Positions 23,701 to 35,524 are shown, counted from the first letter of the stretch. The stretch is 64,000 bases of DNA from Cucumis sativus (GCF_000004075.3 NC_026656.2:15927599-15991598), one strand, 5' to 3'. Made by a program: numbers and translations. The notes: generated from the letters alone by a model not told the origin.

Positions 23701-24899
23701 TCTTACTCTACCCTAAGATGGAAAAGAAAGCTCTTCTTCTTCATGGTTTGAGGGCCTTTGGATTGATGGGACGGAAAGAGCAAAGTTCAGCAAGATCCAT
23801 CATCAATAAAGAACACGAGGTCTACAATCTTTAACAGATGTCGCTCCCCTCTCGCCTTTACCTAGCCTATGCTGAATCGCTCCTCTTTAGACTCTTCTTT
23901 GCTCTTGGTCTGCGAGATAGCAAGATTGAATGCTAGGTAGTCCTCTTTTTCACCCTTTGCCTAGGCCTAGACACCTATGGAAGTGAGCCTTTACTCATAA
24001 GAACCGCTACTGATTACATTCCGTCTATCTTACCAGAAAGACTATTTCAAGGAATGCGGAATGAAAAAAGAATAAAAGCATATTCACTAGTACTCTCCAG
24101 CTGCTATGGCACCAACCATTCATTCAATCTCGATTCCTTTTTGCTTCTCAATTTCATCGAGCTCTTGTCCAATTCGTGCAAAGACTAGTTTACTAGTGTT
24201 ATTTCTACAAAACGAATGTTCAGATAAGAGAAACTTCATCGAGAAAGAAAGCGAAAATTTTCACTGGGTTAATATGGATAGTCCTTCAGACCTGTCTCGC
24301 AATATGCTTTGCGTCTTATCCATAGATCTTTGCACCTTGCCTCTAAATTAGAGTAAAAGGCATAAATATAAATCATGATGATAAGGAAAAGTCAAAATTT
24401 ATGAGATCAAACTCAACCTCTGTGCTCAAAGGGGTATGTACTGATTCCCCACCTCGCCCAGAGGAAAAGAAGAATGAAGGAAAGGTGCAAAGAGTTATGC
24501 CTTCAAACTAAAAAAAGGCGATCAAAAGGACAGGTCTTATCTTTGTTCATTGGTTCTTCCTACCAAGAAAATTGATCAGTCCCTAGAATTATATTTCTTA
24601 CTTGATGATGGAAGACTTGAAGCCTCATTACTTGGAGTTGACTCCTTTGAAGCTACTATAGATGCTTTCGTTGAACCTTCTGAACCTGGGGTTTATGGTA
24701 AGCTTTCCTTTCGCCCTAGGAGAAGGCTATGTGGCTTTCTTTCTTTGTGTCTAGTAAGAGGAAAGCCGCCAAGGAATAGGAATCACTCAATTCATTCAAC
24801 CTTAAGAATCGCTTCACTTCAAGCCTTCGTAGCTTAATAATTCATTCTTTCTCAAATTCTTTGATCATCTTGAGCCAGCCGATCTGGAGGACTTAAGGA

Positions 24900-25030
24900 T
24901 TCGCTAAAGTTGCAAACGTTAAGAGTATTAAGGCCACTCCAAAGGAGTCTTACCAATAATATCCATCTTGATCCTTTATAAATAAATTTCAGACGTTAGG
25001 CACAAAGAATATTGTGAGTCCGCTCCTCTT
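24900..25030 (+). repeat. Composite dispersed repeat in the organelle-like block
   Basis: The cassette aaagttgcaaacgttaagag, tattaaggc, ccaataatatccatc and gatcctttataaa with gacgttagg is repeated in shuffled form at 29,735-29,885 (gttgcatacgttaggagta, ccaataatatccatcc, atcctttataaaac) and partly at 19,200 (tcctttataaagcagtttca) and 25,055-25,080. Pieces recur in different orders, so this is a mosaic rather than a simple copy. Confidence 0.7.
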
Positions 25031-25270
25031 GAGTTTGATTCCAATAATATTTTTCATGATTCTTTATAAAGCAGTTTCAAATTTTTGATGAATTTTACAA
25101 TGAGCCTACCTTCCTCCCGTAGATCAATCTATGAGCCTTATGGTTGGGGCCTTTGTCCTTATGGCAAGAGTTTCGTTTGTCCCTGCTAGTTCATCCCTCT
25201 CCTTAATAAAGAAAGAAGAGGATATTCACAACAAATAAAGAAAAAAGAGCAGCTAATACGGCTAAGAAAG

Positions 25271-27639
25271 TGCCACGCCCCGCTCCGAGCACCTGCTTGC
25301 TCAACCCGAGATGTAGCGTGAAACCAACTGATGTCATTATTCTTCTGAACAACATTAATTGACCCTAACTATAACTTACTTCTAACAACCTATATGAATT
25401 AAAACTTATGTAGCAGAAACTAAGAGAAATAACTTGAACAGCTTTTTAAACTTTAAACAGGTAGTCGAGGCTAAATGCCATTAATTACAAACTTTACTTA
25501 CAGACCAAACAAAAATTAAACAACTTAAACTTATGCAAACCATGTACATGATAAGATTAAAACCGACCCTTAAAAACTAACTATCAACAAGTTTCACACT
25601 GCAATCTGAAGACAACGGTCAGGTTCTCGAATCACGACCTCTACCTGGAAAGTGAAAAAACATTTTGAAAGGGTGAGCTAAAAAGGCCAGTGAGTGATAG
25701 TTTTATAAAACAAATATACTTTAAACATTTCAGAAATATAACATAAAGTCTTTAAGAAATCTCCTTTAACTTAACACTTTATAACATTCAAATACTTCTG
25801 TCATAAACAAGATAGCAGAGTGCCTTCTGTCATACTATCGCGTTAACCTCGATTAAATACTCGGTTAGGATAGCAGAGAACTGATCTTTTTATTCCTGCC
25901 TGAACTCGGTCAAGATAGTAGAGTACTGATCATATTATTCTTGCCTGAACTCGGTGGTAGCGACTAAGTGGTCAGCATAGCTCTATACCTCTACTGTGCA
26001 CATTGACCATCGAGAACTCGATATATAGAGTACCATGATTTTCTCTTTAAAAAAACATTCTATTGAGCTCATGCTTTTTATAAATCATTGCTTGTAAGTC
26101 TTATAAATACATGCTTGCTAAAAATGTTTCTAAACTCATGTTATAGAATACTTTTTTAAATAACATGCATTAATATTTTTCATAAACATATTGATAAATA
26201 GAAATAAGATTCACTTAAAAGCCTACTTAAATAATAGCTCGAAAAACATATTAGAATCATTATCATTTTGCAAATTATAAGTTGAAATAATCGTAGTAAA
26301 TTTATTTTTCACTCACTGATCGCAGATCAAACCCTTGGAAGATAAGCTTGTCTAATTTCCCCTTGTCTTGAAATGACGGAAAACAACTCCAATTAATTCC
26401 CTTTTATTCTAAAACATCAAATACATCGCCAAAACTCTTAGAAAAACCTTCCTCAAACCAAAATGCATGCCCAACATGCCATGCTAATTTCTTAAACTCG
26501 GCCACTGCCCAAAACCTCATTCTCGGCCATAACTCAGCTTCTTTAGAGCTTTAGAACTTAAAATCCAGAACTCAAATAAACATATATCCTTCTACAAAGT
26601 TGTTGAAAAACGTCTTGTTATTCATACCTAAAATTTTCAACTTCAGATTCCAACGGATGTACTCTACAGCCCTCTGGAAGTCCACATTGTTCAGAACCAC
26701 CAGTATTCTGACCTTTCTTGCTTTCTACCGCCAAAACGCAACTCTCCGTTACTCAAATTAAATCAAAAACCCCAACTTAGAAAATAGACTCAAAATGAAA
26801 ACTTTTAAGACTAATTTCACTCAAAACACTCGAGTGGATTGTGAGAAACTTAATACTAAATTTGGCCTATTTATAGAGTTCATTGCATGAGTACAAGTTG
26901 ACACCTCATCCTTGCTTAAATTCACCTTAAACCTTCTTAGGGAACCTCCTACTTACTTTACACCTTAAAATGCATGCTAACAAGGTTTTACACCTCACTA
27001 AAACCTTAAACCGCTTGCCCTTATCATGCCACATAGTTGTCCAAAACGCATAGCTAACTTCCAAGGTCATCTCACCTAGTTTCTCGCCCAAACTACATAA
27101 CCCAACTTAGAAAAGTTATAACTTAAAATCCATAACTCTTTTGACAAAACTTTCTTCTACAAAGTTTCTCTAAATGTGTTTTCTTCCCTAAAAAATTTTT
27201 CCTGAAATTTTGAGGGAAGAAAACGCCAAACGATGCGTTCTGTAGCGTTCTAAGAGTGTAGCTTGCTCAGATTCACTCGCAAACTGACCCTCTTGCCTTC
27301 TTTTGTCCAAACGTCAACTTTCTCATATCCAAAACGCCCAGCAACCTTCTTCAATAAACTAGACTCAAATTATGAATTTTCAAGTCTAGATTGAGTGTAA
27401 TTTTCCGAGTTGTGAGAAACTCCTTTCTGAAGTTAGCTAAAACACCTAACCTCTTTAATCCTTCTTTCTTGCCAACCTTAAACACTCAAAACCCTTTCTA
27501 ACCTCTAAAACCATTTTGCCAAGTCAACCCAATACGCCTAAAAAGTACTATTCTTTGATATTGAACCAAAAACTTTCCTTCTTTCAAACCTCTTAAACTC
27601 TTTGAAAAAGACTACACTACCCAAAGTTTGGGTCTTACA
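25271..27639 (-). mobile_element. Probable solo LTR (~2.37 kb) inserted in organelle-like DNA
   Basis: The minus-strand ends read TGTAAGACCCAAACTTTGGG ... GGAGCGGGGCGTGGCA, i.e. TG...CA. Immediate flanks are gaaag (25,266-25,270) and taaag (27,640-27,644), a near-match 5-bp target duplication. Base texture differs sharply from both sides, where the organelle-like pattern resumes. There is no protein-coding domain, primer-binding site or second LTR, so a solo LTR from LTR-LTR recombination is the simplest reading. Internally, ~26,400-26,900 and ~26,990-27,430 are diverged copies of each other. A short repeat with gatagcagag / ctgaactcggt words lies at 25,810-25,960. The clade is not determined; a large non-coding element is an alternative. 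Confidence 0.65.
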
Positions 27640-29885
27640 TAAAGAAAGAAGAAGATAGACTCAAGATATAAAAATAAGGAAGTTAATCATCTCGAAAGAA
27701 AAGATATAAGGAGAATTTCATTTTGATGCCTCTTGATCTTTAACTCATCTTCGCTATTCCTTTCTACCTCTTTCCCCTTTATGTGGAAAGACCTGGTTGG
27801 ATAGCCATAGGTCCAAGGTTTCTAGTCTTTTTACTAGTTTGGAAAAGCCAACTAATTCAGTTTAGTAGAGGTGTAAAACGGAGATTGCTTGAGTTCGACG
27901 AATGAAAGAGAGCTCGTACCCGCAGCTTTTCCTTGATTCTGCACTCTTGTGGGTAATAGGCTTTCCTTCCTTGTCGTAGGTTCCTTTTGTTGGGACTTTT
28001 TCCTTCCCTCCTTCTTACTTGTTCATCATACCATAGTAATAAGAATTTCTTAGAAATAAGCTACTTTCTCTCCTTCAACTACTGATCAATTAGAACCTCG
28101 CGTCTGCACGCACCTTGTTTTTAGGACTTTAGGAAATGGAAGAATGTCAAATCGAATAATTTGACTTTATGTACACTAAGACAAGTGAATGGGTGTCTGT
28201 CTTTTAGCTTTTCTTGATATACATGAATATAGGACAACCATAGAGTATATGAGATTAGGGGAAGATTCTTGAGACCTCAACCTTTGCCGCGACTGTCAAT
28301 ATTCTTTGAACCTCTTTTCCTTGCCTTTGTCTCGTTAGTTTGGGAATCAGGAAGAAGCTAAGCAAGGCATGAAGAAATTATTAACCATTCTAGACGTCAT
28401 TCAGGTTGGATGCCAAATACGAGAAAACCTTTCTGAAGAGTATGAATGTGAAATTCTCATAAGCAATGAGATAGCCACTAGCTTAACCACCATGAGCCAC
28501 ACCCCATGGGCGATCGTACCCCTTCAGTTCTTTTTCAACCTCAAAAAATTGAGTGAAGCATCAAAATGAAATTCTTTCACTTCGTTTTCATCTATTTTCT
28601 AGAGAGCTTTACAAATAAGGTCTTCAACGCAGAACCTAATTACAAACTGGTACAATTGTCTTTCTGTAAGAAGGTATCATGTCCATTTATCACAAGAGAT
28701 CGACTTAGAAGTTCAAATGCACTTAAATAATGAGAAGGATCATTATGGGTAGTGCCAAGAGGCGCAATTCAATATGCGTGAGAAGCGCATTTAAGAAAAA
28801 AGGTTTGAGGAGGAGGGGAGATCCAGATACTCGTTGGAGACTCCAACCAGCACGATTAGTTGTCTTCCTGCTCTCAAAAGTCTACCTGGAAATAAAAGGA
28901 AGTTTCAGAAACTTTAGGATGAAAGGCATAGGAAGGCGTAGGAGCGAGGGAGTCAAAACCTTGCATTTCTGAATTTGAGCTAATACCTACGGTATTTCGA
29001 CCATTATTTCTCCTTTTAAGCCACTTATCTAATAACCTCACGAATGAAAGAGTGATCCATCCTTAGCAAGAAGAGCTGAAACTGGGAATGAATAAAAGGA
29101 AATAAGAAGGAATGAGGCTTCCTGCTCCAAAAGAAGACGGTAAAGCTTTTGGTCTCGCCTTTTCTCCTCTGCCTTTCTTTTGCACTCCTTTCAAAGTCAC
29201 TGATTATTATACATAATCAATTCTATTTCCCTTTCATGGGATAGATGATGGAATTTCCGCAAATTCGATTAGGATGAAGAAGCCCACGTAGCAGTTGTGA
29301 GTTTTTCACGGACTGACTCGTACATTATCGTTCTCAGCACCTCAATAGAGGGTTCCACTTCTTATGGAAAAAGTTCAAGACCTAGGCTTGATCTTTGTAA
29401 ATGAGAATATATAGAAAGATAAAAATCTAAGATAGAAGAGTTGGGCACAAAAAAATATATAGAAGATTTTCGCTTGATTTTAGGCAATATCCCAAAAATA
29501 CCCTATCTTATGGAGCCTTTGTTTTTGTTCAATGGATAAACAAGTCTAGAGGATGAGTAGGAGGTACGAAGAATATTGCAAAGATTTTTGGTTCATTTTG
29601 CAAAGGAAGAATATTGACAAAGATCATTGATAAGAAACTTTCTAGAATTCTTTTCTCATATGGACCCCGTCCAGAGGACTTGTTTATCCATTAAAAGAGT
29701 CATGTTCCTTTAAAAAGAAGTTTCTGATGTAGGCTTTTTATTTGACGTTAGGAGTTATTCCAATAATATCCATCCAGATTCCACTAAAGTTGCATACGTT
29801 AGGAGTATTAAAACTGGCTATCCATTAGGGAATTTGAGAGTTATTTCACTAAAGTCCTAATCCTTTATAAAACAATTTTTCACGA
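27640..29885. other. Organelle-like gene-free DNA, right part
   Basis: It has the same texture and dispersed motifs as 17,310-25,270: gtcaatattctttgaacc at 28,297, acgaagaatattgcaaag at 29,564 and cctatcttatggagcc near 29,500. The cassette with gttgcatacgttagg and aatcctttataaaac lies at 29,785-29,875. No gene was recognised. Ordinary AT-rich nuclear DNA begins near 29,890 with runs of A. Confidence 0.5.
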
Positions 29886-31080
29886 CAAAAAAAAGTGAAA
29901 GATAAAAAAAAAAAAATCAGAACTATGTTGTATTTACAAAATATACAAGTTATTTGGTTATACATTACAATTTCTTTAATTATTTTTGGATTCAATATTT
30001 TTGGAGTTTGATTCAGTAAAAAGTTGGACAGTGTATAAAATTTCGTAAAAGAAACTTTTTTTATATTTATTATTATTATTATAATATTTTAAAGAAACTA
30101 AATACACTATAAGAAATAATATTTATACAAACTCAGAACCACATATATGCATAATGCATATTACAACTCAGAGCAATTTTATTAGTCATAAAAAAAAAAA
30201 AACAATGAAGGCATTCTTGTTGTATTATATAATACAATAATACTCATACTCAAAAGTCAAAACATTCATGTGCTTGACTTCACAATTGACAATTGCCTTC
30301 CTATTATTTTCCTACATGCCTTAAGGTCTTTCTCTAAAATTACAAACTACTGACATATTACACCAGAACAACTTAAGCCAACAATGAAGGTTAGATTAAT
30401 AGATATTGTAATGGAAGTCACTAAGTAGTAATAACATGTTACAACACAAAGGTAAAGCCAAAGATTAATGTTAGTGTTACAGGAAAATTCAGTTAGCTCA
30501 ACCTCTATATGGAAAAGCCTAAGAAAGCTTAAAAAGCTTAAAGGTCGAGCTATAGTCAGAGAACTCAGAAAGCTACAGAGGATAGCAGAAGAAGATGGAC
30601 CACTGCACAACTAAAAAATTTGGGAAGAATTTTGTAACAGCCTGTATTTTTTAATATACCTATATAACAAAAACATGGAAAACTTAAGAAATATGAACTT
30701 TTACAACTTACACAATTCAACGGAAGCAATTTATTACAAACAATTGTTATGTCAAACTATTCACTACCCTTTATTGAACCTTCTACCTCAAAAGGGAGAA
30801 TACAAGTCAATTAACGCTAACCTAAACACAATTTAACTAACAAAATTTCTCTGATGCTCTACCAAGATGTCACCAAGCTCTTAAGAAAAAACAATTCAAC
30901 TGCCAGAGTCATGTCTGATCATGAAGGCTTTAATACTGTTTTCACTCATGAAATGCACTGTTATGAGACAGCATAGTATTCCTCAAGACCGATGAATGAA
31001 AAAGGACAACAAAATCTTTCATTTAAACTTCTTTATTGGCCAATGCAATATTGCTACTTTTACCTCTGGAAGAAGCTAAT
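29886..31080. other. AT-rich intergenic DNA, one possible orphan exon
   Basis: Mostly AT-rich. At 30,467-30,613 (+) a frame reads MLVLQENSVSSTSIWKSLRK, then LKKLKGRAIVRELRKLQRIA and EEDGPLHN-stop. It is preceded by a splice-acceptor-like gtgttacag at 30,475-30,483. It looks protein-like (basic, amphipathic) but I do not recognise it. Near 30,640-30,740, tgtaacagcctgtatttt resembles the start of a plant LTR, without a second boundary. Confidence 0.35.
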
Positions 31081-31094
31081 ATGACATCTGGTCT

Positions 31095-32183
31095 AGGTTT
31101 CCTTATAACTTTGTTCATAAGGTGAAGGTACCGATGCCTCATCCCCATCAAAGGGTGCTTCTCTACCAAAAAAATCTTTCTTATAAGCCTCCCGAAGAAC
31201 TACAGTTTGTGTTCTAATCTTGTTTGAGACATAAAATATACCTGGGTGATGAACTATGGCTTTCTTAAACCTATAACCAAACCCCAAATAGTCTCCCAAG
31301 CAGAAGATGTTCTCCTTTTCGGTTTTCTTCGAGATCGTAAGATAAAGCAACTCATGGAGAACAGCCACAACCCATTTCTCAGCTTGGTCCGTATTTGGTG
31401 CTAGATGGAATGCATTTTCATAGGGCGAAATGTAAGGCAAATCCTGCCACTCCTCCACCCAATTCATCACTTTCTTTTGCAAATCAAAACCCCTCGGGAA
31501 ACTCATTGGAAATGGAATATGATTTATTTTCCTTCTCCCAAAATTTCCTTCCAGAGATTCCCTTTTCTTCAATTCAGAGACTGCAAGGTCTTTCCTCCAA
31601 GAAAGTAGCTCTAATGCAAGAGTTTGTTCACCTGTTAAACAGTCTCACACTACAAACTTGAAAATATTCAGGATAACCAGCAAGAAGGGTTGGAATGAAC
31701 CTATAGGGTAAACCCAAATCCCATTGCAACCTCTCAATAACATATAGGGGAAATTTTCCAACCCCTATGAGCATCAATAGTTTTGCTAACCTCTTCACAA
31801 CATCATCTCTATGCAGTCGAGAGTTATGAATGGTTGATTCTTCCTTGTGGAGAAGTAAAGCTTGTGAGGTGATTTTGACATGAGGATGGAGTCCAAGACT
31901 AGGCTGGAATTGGATGAAAACATAAGGGTATAACTCGAAGAACTTGGAGATGGTGGTAGTGGGAACTTTGAGGTTCTGATTAAGCAAAAAGACAAGAAGA
32001 AAGTGGAACAGATGTTAAAGGACTCGAAATTATTATATTCTTAAGGGAAATTACTTGTTTGAGGTTTTTCTCTCTTTGAACTGCAAAATCAAGGTATGGA
32101 TCTCTAACCCATTTGACCTTTGCATCAATGAAAGCACAAATCTGGGTGAAACGATGAGGGATTATAGTAATTTGTAGAATCAT
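31095..32183 (-). pseudogene. PORR-domain protein gene, two frame breaks
   Basis: Three minus-strand frames together make one intronless PORR (plant organelle RNA recognition, formerly DUF860) protein of about 360 residues. Part 1 (to ~31,985) reads VKWVRDPYLDFAVQREKNLK and ISLKNIIIS. Part 2 (31,987-31,631) contains ISKFFELYPYVFIQFQPS and ERLQWDLGLPYRFIPTLLAG. Part 3 (to 31,095) reads LALELLSWRKDLAVSELKKR, INHIPFPMSFPRGFDLQKKV, LPYISPYENAFHLAPNTDQA, AEKWVVAVLHELLYLTISKK and HHPGIFYVSNKIRTQTVVLR. These are the landmarks of the WTF1/WTF9/RPD1 family, which binds RNA and supports group II intron splicing in chloroplasts or mitochondria. Frame breaks lie near 31,995 (T-run) and 31,625-31,640. It could be a recent pseudogene or an intact gene with assembly errors. 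The N-terminal targeting peptide is not clear; the start (ATG ~32,183-32,189) is provisional. Confidence 0.85.
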
Positions 32184-32189
32184 AAGCAA

Positions 32190-33240
32190 GAAAGGTTAGA
32201 AAAATTGTCTAGATTGGGAAATAGAAATGGCTGACAATGGGAATCGAGAAGGCTAAACTGACCAAATTAGACAAGAGTTTGTAAAGATCAAATAATCAAA
32301 GGAAACGAAAATTCAACTTAGACTCTGCTTGGTGGCTGCTTCAGAATAGAGTCACCCTAACTACCCTTTAAAACTATCACCTGATTTTCCATCTGAAAAC
32401 ACTTTGAAATCAAAGATTAGTACAAAAATACTCAATAAGCAATTCTCATATCAAGCTTTGAAATTCACAGAACTTTCTGTCAAAATTTTTCTAGAAGAAC
32501 TTTCAAAATCAAAATTTGCAAGCAAATAAGTTTTAAAACCTAAATGCTTCAAGCTGAAACTCCTATAATGAATGGTATTTTCATTTTTATATTTATTTAA
32601 TACTTTCAAATGAAAATTCTTCAAAAAAAATTTCGATCAACAAATACATCCATACAAACAAAACTTTCAATCATTCAGTTCAAATACAAAGTAGGAAAAA
32701 TGCATAGTTCATGTAGCCCAGCAGGTATGGCTACCCTTGGTAAGATCAACAGTTCATTCAATCCGAGATGTCAATTAACAATCGACCACATATGAATCGC
32801 CATTTAAAGCATGCAAACAATTTTGAAACTAATTACCTCGATCGACAATCATTGAAAATTCACTTCCTTGGACAAAGATTAACACCTCTTCCACGAGTGA
32901 CACTTATCCCTAAGCCAAAAACGCCGCCGCAGCCGGAAACACACACCCAGTCATTGAAAACGTGATCTAGAACTTGTTGTTCGTTCACGCTGGAGTCTCG
33001 AACGAAGAAGAAACAATGCTCCTGAAGCCGTACAGAGTGAACGTAGACCGTCGACTACAGAGCTGGGCGTTCGGTGTGTGGCCGCTGGAGTGTCGCCGAG
33101 AAGAGGGTCGGCTATTTGATAGAGAAAGGAAGACGACTGATGAGGCTAGTGTCACGTGGTTAAAGTCTGAAGCTAACCATACGTGCGGCACTTGGCTAAC
33201 TACAATGCCACGTAGCCAAGTAAGCCTTTTCGGGAAGGGG
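32190..33240. other. Intergenic DNA upstream of the PORR gene
   Basis: No gene is supported. At 32,900-33,240 there are overlapping open frames on both strands in a GC-richer stretch, without recognisable domains. Confidence 0.4.
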
Positions 33241-34930
33241 TAGTGCGCCAAGCACTACACCAACGTGTTGCAGCGAAATTAATTGGGTTGGTTGCAAGAC
33301 ACGAGAGAGGTTGGAAGGATAAGGGAGTTTGGATGGATACGTCTTGGGAATGATACACTGCATTCCAAGAATAGATTAATACACATTTGGGTACAAATAT
33401 GTTGTCTCTTGCCATGGGGCCATGGGCAAGGAGACTTGGTATGGCAAGGTGACCTTGCTTGGCTAAACATGCAAAGTTGCAAGGTTGCAAGGCTTGGTAC
33501 AAATGAGGCCCTCCCTAAGTATTTATAGACCTTCCCCACCGACCTTGGGCCTTAGAAGGTCGGCCAAGGGAGTTTCTAGATGATACAAGATCATTTAGTA
33601 CATTACAAGGAAATTCTAGAGAGGATTAGACCTTTTATGACACTTCTTAACCGTCATAATAGCCTTCTAAAGTGTTCCAGCACGTTTCAGAATCATCCAG
33701 CACATTCTGAGGCCTTCTCGGGAGCTTCTCGCGCATTCCAGCACGTTCCACAGCACTGTCTAGGGCGTTCTAGAGGCTTCTGAGGCTGTCTAGGTCGAGC
33801 ATGGGCGAGGCAGCACGCACATGGGCGTGTCTAGGTCCTTCTTGAAGCTTCTGGAGGTTCTCGGAGCATCTGGAACTGGGCAGACACGGCGAGCGCACTA
33901 GGGGCCGCGCGCGCCTGTCGCTGGTGTAGGCTCGCGCAATGTTAGCATCGACGAGCGTGCGCGGGGTCTGCGCGCCATACCTGGGCGAGCATGGGCGCCG
34001 ACTGGAGCCGCGCGCGGTTGCTTGCTTGCGCCTGGCCATACGCATGGGCCATGCGCATGGGCCCATGGTGGGTGCTGGTGTCGGGTGTCACGGACATATT
34101 TTTCCAAAGTGTGTTTACTTTGGTTATATGCTCCGATTATCCCAGTTTATCTCATCTTTAGTTTCCATGACTAGTTTAGGTGTTTGCTTTTCATTCTAGA
34201 TCATAAATCTTGGGTGTGACGTTTCGGCATTTTCATATGCAAGCCTGCCAGAGCTGAAAATGTTCAAAATGTATTATAGGGGAGGCATACCAGTTGAATC
34301 CTCGCTCGAGCTTAGTTGTACTCTTTGCAAGCACCCTTTTTCGTGGGCGTGCGGGGCCTGTGAGCTGTCCTCGAGAGGCCTGCCAATGTCGTGGGCATAT
34401 GTCCTGGCCACCCTTGGTATCTCGGGCCACGTTGGCTACTCCTGGGCCATGCTAAAGAGTCGTGGCACGTATTGGCGCAATTTTGCGGTGATTTTTGGGG
34501 TCAAGCTTCACATGTGGCATCAGGCTTACTTCTTTTCATTTCAACAACTTCTGAAAGATTGAAGACTTGGAAGATTAAACTTCTTGATTCCAGAAGATCG
34601 AAGTTCAAATCAACGTGCAACTACAACATCCTGAAGATCGAAGATAAAAAAGTTCTAAGTTTTAACTTGTATTCGAGAAAAAACATTAAAAGAGTAAATA
34701 CTAGAGGTTGTATTCACAATATTCTTTAATATATAAAGTTCAACTCCACGAAATACATTTCTTCAAAATCTCGTGTGAACAGTTTGACACGTCCAGTGAG
34801 ACAATCTCACCTTTCATCTCTTCTCTTTTGAAGAACATCTAAAGAATCATGGCCGATTGACGAACAAATGACATCGGCAAGCAGCAAATACTCACAGCCG
34901 CTCAAGGGTCTTTGTTGAAAACAACAAATC
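33241..34930 (+). mobile_element. Degenerate LTR plus leader of a retrotransposon
   Basis: A locally very GC-rich block (33,690-34,090, many gcgcg and cttctngag words) is followed by an end-of-LTR-like stretch and, at 34,784-34,800, tttgacacgtccagtgagac. This resembles the priming-site/leader region just inside some plant gypsy LTRs. A Gag-like start follows (atggccgattgacgaac at ~34,850) with an early stop. A TATA-like atttataga at 33,520 would fit an LTR promoter. No partner LTR or pol domain is present. This is inference from organisation; the left boundary is uncertain. Confidence 0.4.
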
Positions 34931-35520
34931 ATGATCATTGAAGATTAGCCTAAACCCAAAAGATAAATAATTTTTTGTAATAAAAGTAAACTAACCTTTG
35001 ACTGAACAATTTTCTCTATTCTTTTGACTTCTTTTGGATTTTTTTTCCTTTTCAAAATAAGAATGGTCACTTTGATTCTCATTTTGTCGATTATAATAAT
35101 TTATACTCACAACATATTATAATAACTTGTACTATAATAATTTACACATAAACACAAATTATAATAACTAATATTATAATATTATGTACCCTAAACACGA
35201 CTATAACAACTTAAACTATAATACTATGCAACAAACTTCTCCTAAAAGAATTTGTTTATATGAATATGATGTCTCTCTAAAGATGAAGAAACAATTTATT
35301 TATAGAGAGTGATATTGCAAAAAGTTACTGAAACTTAGAAGTGAGCATTGACTTTAAAAAAATCAATTCAAACAATCGAAATTAACCAAATCTATTTATT
35401 ATTTAATATTAAATAAAACAAACCGCTTATAGTAATTGTCTCATTCCTAGATTTGGTCGATTTCCTAAACCTGACGTCTATATTTTCATTCTATAGGTTT
35501 TGTTTACAGCACTCGGGTGA
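34931..35520. other. 5' flank of the U11/U12-31K gene
   Basis: AT-rich, with scattered ataataatttaca-type words (35,090-35,230). Just before the start codon, ctataggttttgtttacag at 35,491-35,509 looks like a splice acceptor, so a 5'UTR intron is possible. Confidence 0.4.
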
Positions 35521-35524
35521 AAAA

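Larger units (their letters stand above)
17310..25270. other. Organelle-like (mitochondrial-type) gene-free DNA, left part
   Basis: The texture changes abruptly at the satellite edge: moderate GC content, few long A/T runs, and many purine/pyrimidine words such as gaaagaa and cttcctttc. A short motif close to caaagaatattgcg recurs in both orientations (e.g. 17421, 19091, 19118, 19218, 19243, 22104, 22272, 22717, 22756, 24297), often near acctgtcttatgg / ccataagacaggt (17570, 18403, 19140). This fits plant mitochondrial intergenic DNA inserted in the nucleus (NUMT), especially the repeat-rich kind known in Cucumis. No mitochondrial protein, rRNA or tRNA gene was recognised, so the origin is inferred from composition and repeats. 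Open frames here (60-135 codons) overlap on both strands and match nothing I know. Confidence 0.5.

Noticed and set aside
17892..28972. Open frames of 60-135 codons in the organelle-like block
   Set aside because: They overlap on opposite strands, contain dispersed repeat motifs, and show no recognisable domain.
33200..33540. Overlapping 80-100-codon frames on both strands
   Set aside because: Open on several frames because of local composition, and lying at the edge of an LTR-like region.
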